Assembly (NCBI GenBank): GCA_947522695.1 | Contig: CANNTX010000049.1 | Location: forward strand, 1-5,487 | DNA from: an uncultured Bacilli bacterium | Lineage (GTDB): Bacteria; Bacillota_I; Bacilli_A; RF39; UBA660 | DNA: 5,487 bases | Direction of reading: 5' to 3' | In this document: one piece after another, positions 5,091 through 5,487 of the stretch | How positions within the stretch are numbered: position 1 is the stretch's first letter | Layout of the letters: every line of letters starts with the position of its first letter | Notes under the pieces: model-generated | What the model was told of the DNA's origin: nothing | What the model saw: only the letters and a program-made list of their open reading frames with translations | Database searches by the model: none | Program-made: the position numbers and the translations under genes

Positions 5091-5487
5091 TTAAAACATT
5101 ATTAATGGTTTAATTTTATCATCAAAAGGCTCATATAATGCGATATCTTCATCTTCATAAGTAAATAAGATATAGTTATTCGATTTTACATTCACTACAT
5201 TGCCATTTTTAATATGCTTATAATCTTCCTCATTATCAATTTTCTTAGTAACAACATCTAAAAAATCATTTAATTTTAATAATTTATAATTATCGTTTTC
5301 AATATCTTCCAAAGTATATGCTCCATCAATATTAAAATCACCAAGTATTGTTCTAACTAAACTAGTCATTGTAGCATATGTTCCTAAAAATGCACCTATA
5401 TCTCTAATTAAAGACCTAATATAAGTTCCTTTAGACACCTTACATTTAATAGTAATAATATCATCCTTAATATCTATAAGTTCAATA
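5091..5487 (-). CDS. truB: tRNA pseudouridine(55) synthase TruB, C-terminal part
   Basis: TruB converts U55 in the T loop of most tRNAs to pseudouridine in the cytoplasm. The window holds the last 131 codons; the reading frame is open to the right edge and the start lies outside. The family motif SKGTYIRSLIRDIG is clear, about 17 residues into the visible part, followed by the conserved stretch ending in LVRTILGDFNIDGAYTLEDIE and a small C-terminal beta domain (about residues 75-131). The catalytic Asp region (GxxxxDKP) is upstream of the window. A GTG at 5438 lies inside this motif and is not a true start, because the frame continues upstream with plausible TruB sequence (IELIDIKDD). A terminator follows directly. 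In many Firmicutes truB is followed by ribF, which is not seen here, so the downstream DNA may be an insertion. Confidence 0.93.
   Translation of the reverse strand, partial: IELIDIKDDIITIKCKVSKGTYIRSLIRDIGAFLGTYATMTSLVRTILGDFNIDGAYTLEDIENDNYKLLKLNDFLDVVTKKIDNEEDYKHIKNGNVVNVKSNNYILFTYEDEDIALYEPFDDKIKPLIMF

Noticed and set aside
1..5487. CRISPR array
   Set aside because: The only repeats are three palindromes at irregular distances of kilobases or hundreds of bases, one of them inside a gene. There is no repeat-spacer pattern.

Overview
The window is extremely AT-rich, and every supported gene lies on the minus strand. Strong AGGAGG-type ribosome binding sites, TTGACA/TATAAT promoters, short intrinsic terminators, UAA/UAG stops and tryptophan encoded by TGG point to a low-GC Firmicutes or Bacilli relative using the standard code. 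The strain or genus cannot be named from this sequence. The right edge carries a core gene (C-terminal part of truB). The left edge carries a tRNA-Thr and the start of a membrane protein gene. The roughly 4.5 kb between truB and the tRNA looks like accessory DNA.

In the direction of transcription (right to left), the order is as follows. (1) The 3' part of truB, closed by a terminator. (2) A spacer with one copy of a 27-bp palindrome and a promoter. (3) An ORF6N-domain gene with a C-terminal phospholipase-D-like half, carrying a second copy of the same palindrome in frame inside its coding sequence. (4) A structured 3' region ending in a terminator. (5) A 485-residue protein of unknown function with loose WG-type repeats, driven by a perfect-consensus promoter. 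(6) A stand-alone HD-domain hydrolase of the YfbR/HDDC2 type. (7) A third palindrome copy, then a second HD hydrolase that is a gapless paralogue of the first but fused to an N-terminal response-regulator receiver domain. (8) tRNA-Thr(GGT) with its own promoter and terminator. (9) The N-terminus of a four-helix membrane protein that leaves the window.

The two HD genes are only 53 bp apart and very probably cotranscribed. Both would act on nucleotides in the cytoplasm, and one copy has gained a receiver domain that could gate activity. Both have His-Glu where the family signature is normally His-Asp. The most unusual observations are the receiver-HD fusion paired with its unfused sister, and the three-copy palindrome whose arm changes are compensated and which is also read as protein in the ORF6N gene. 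Whether these genes form one functional system, for example in defence, is inference only. The shared palindrome and the clustering are the sole links.
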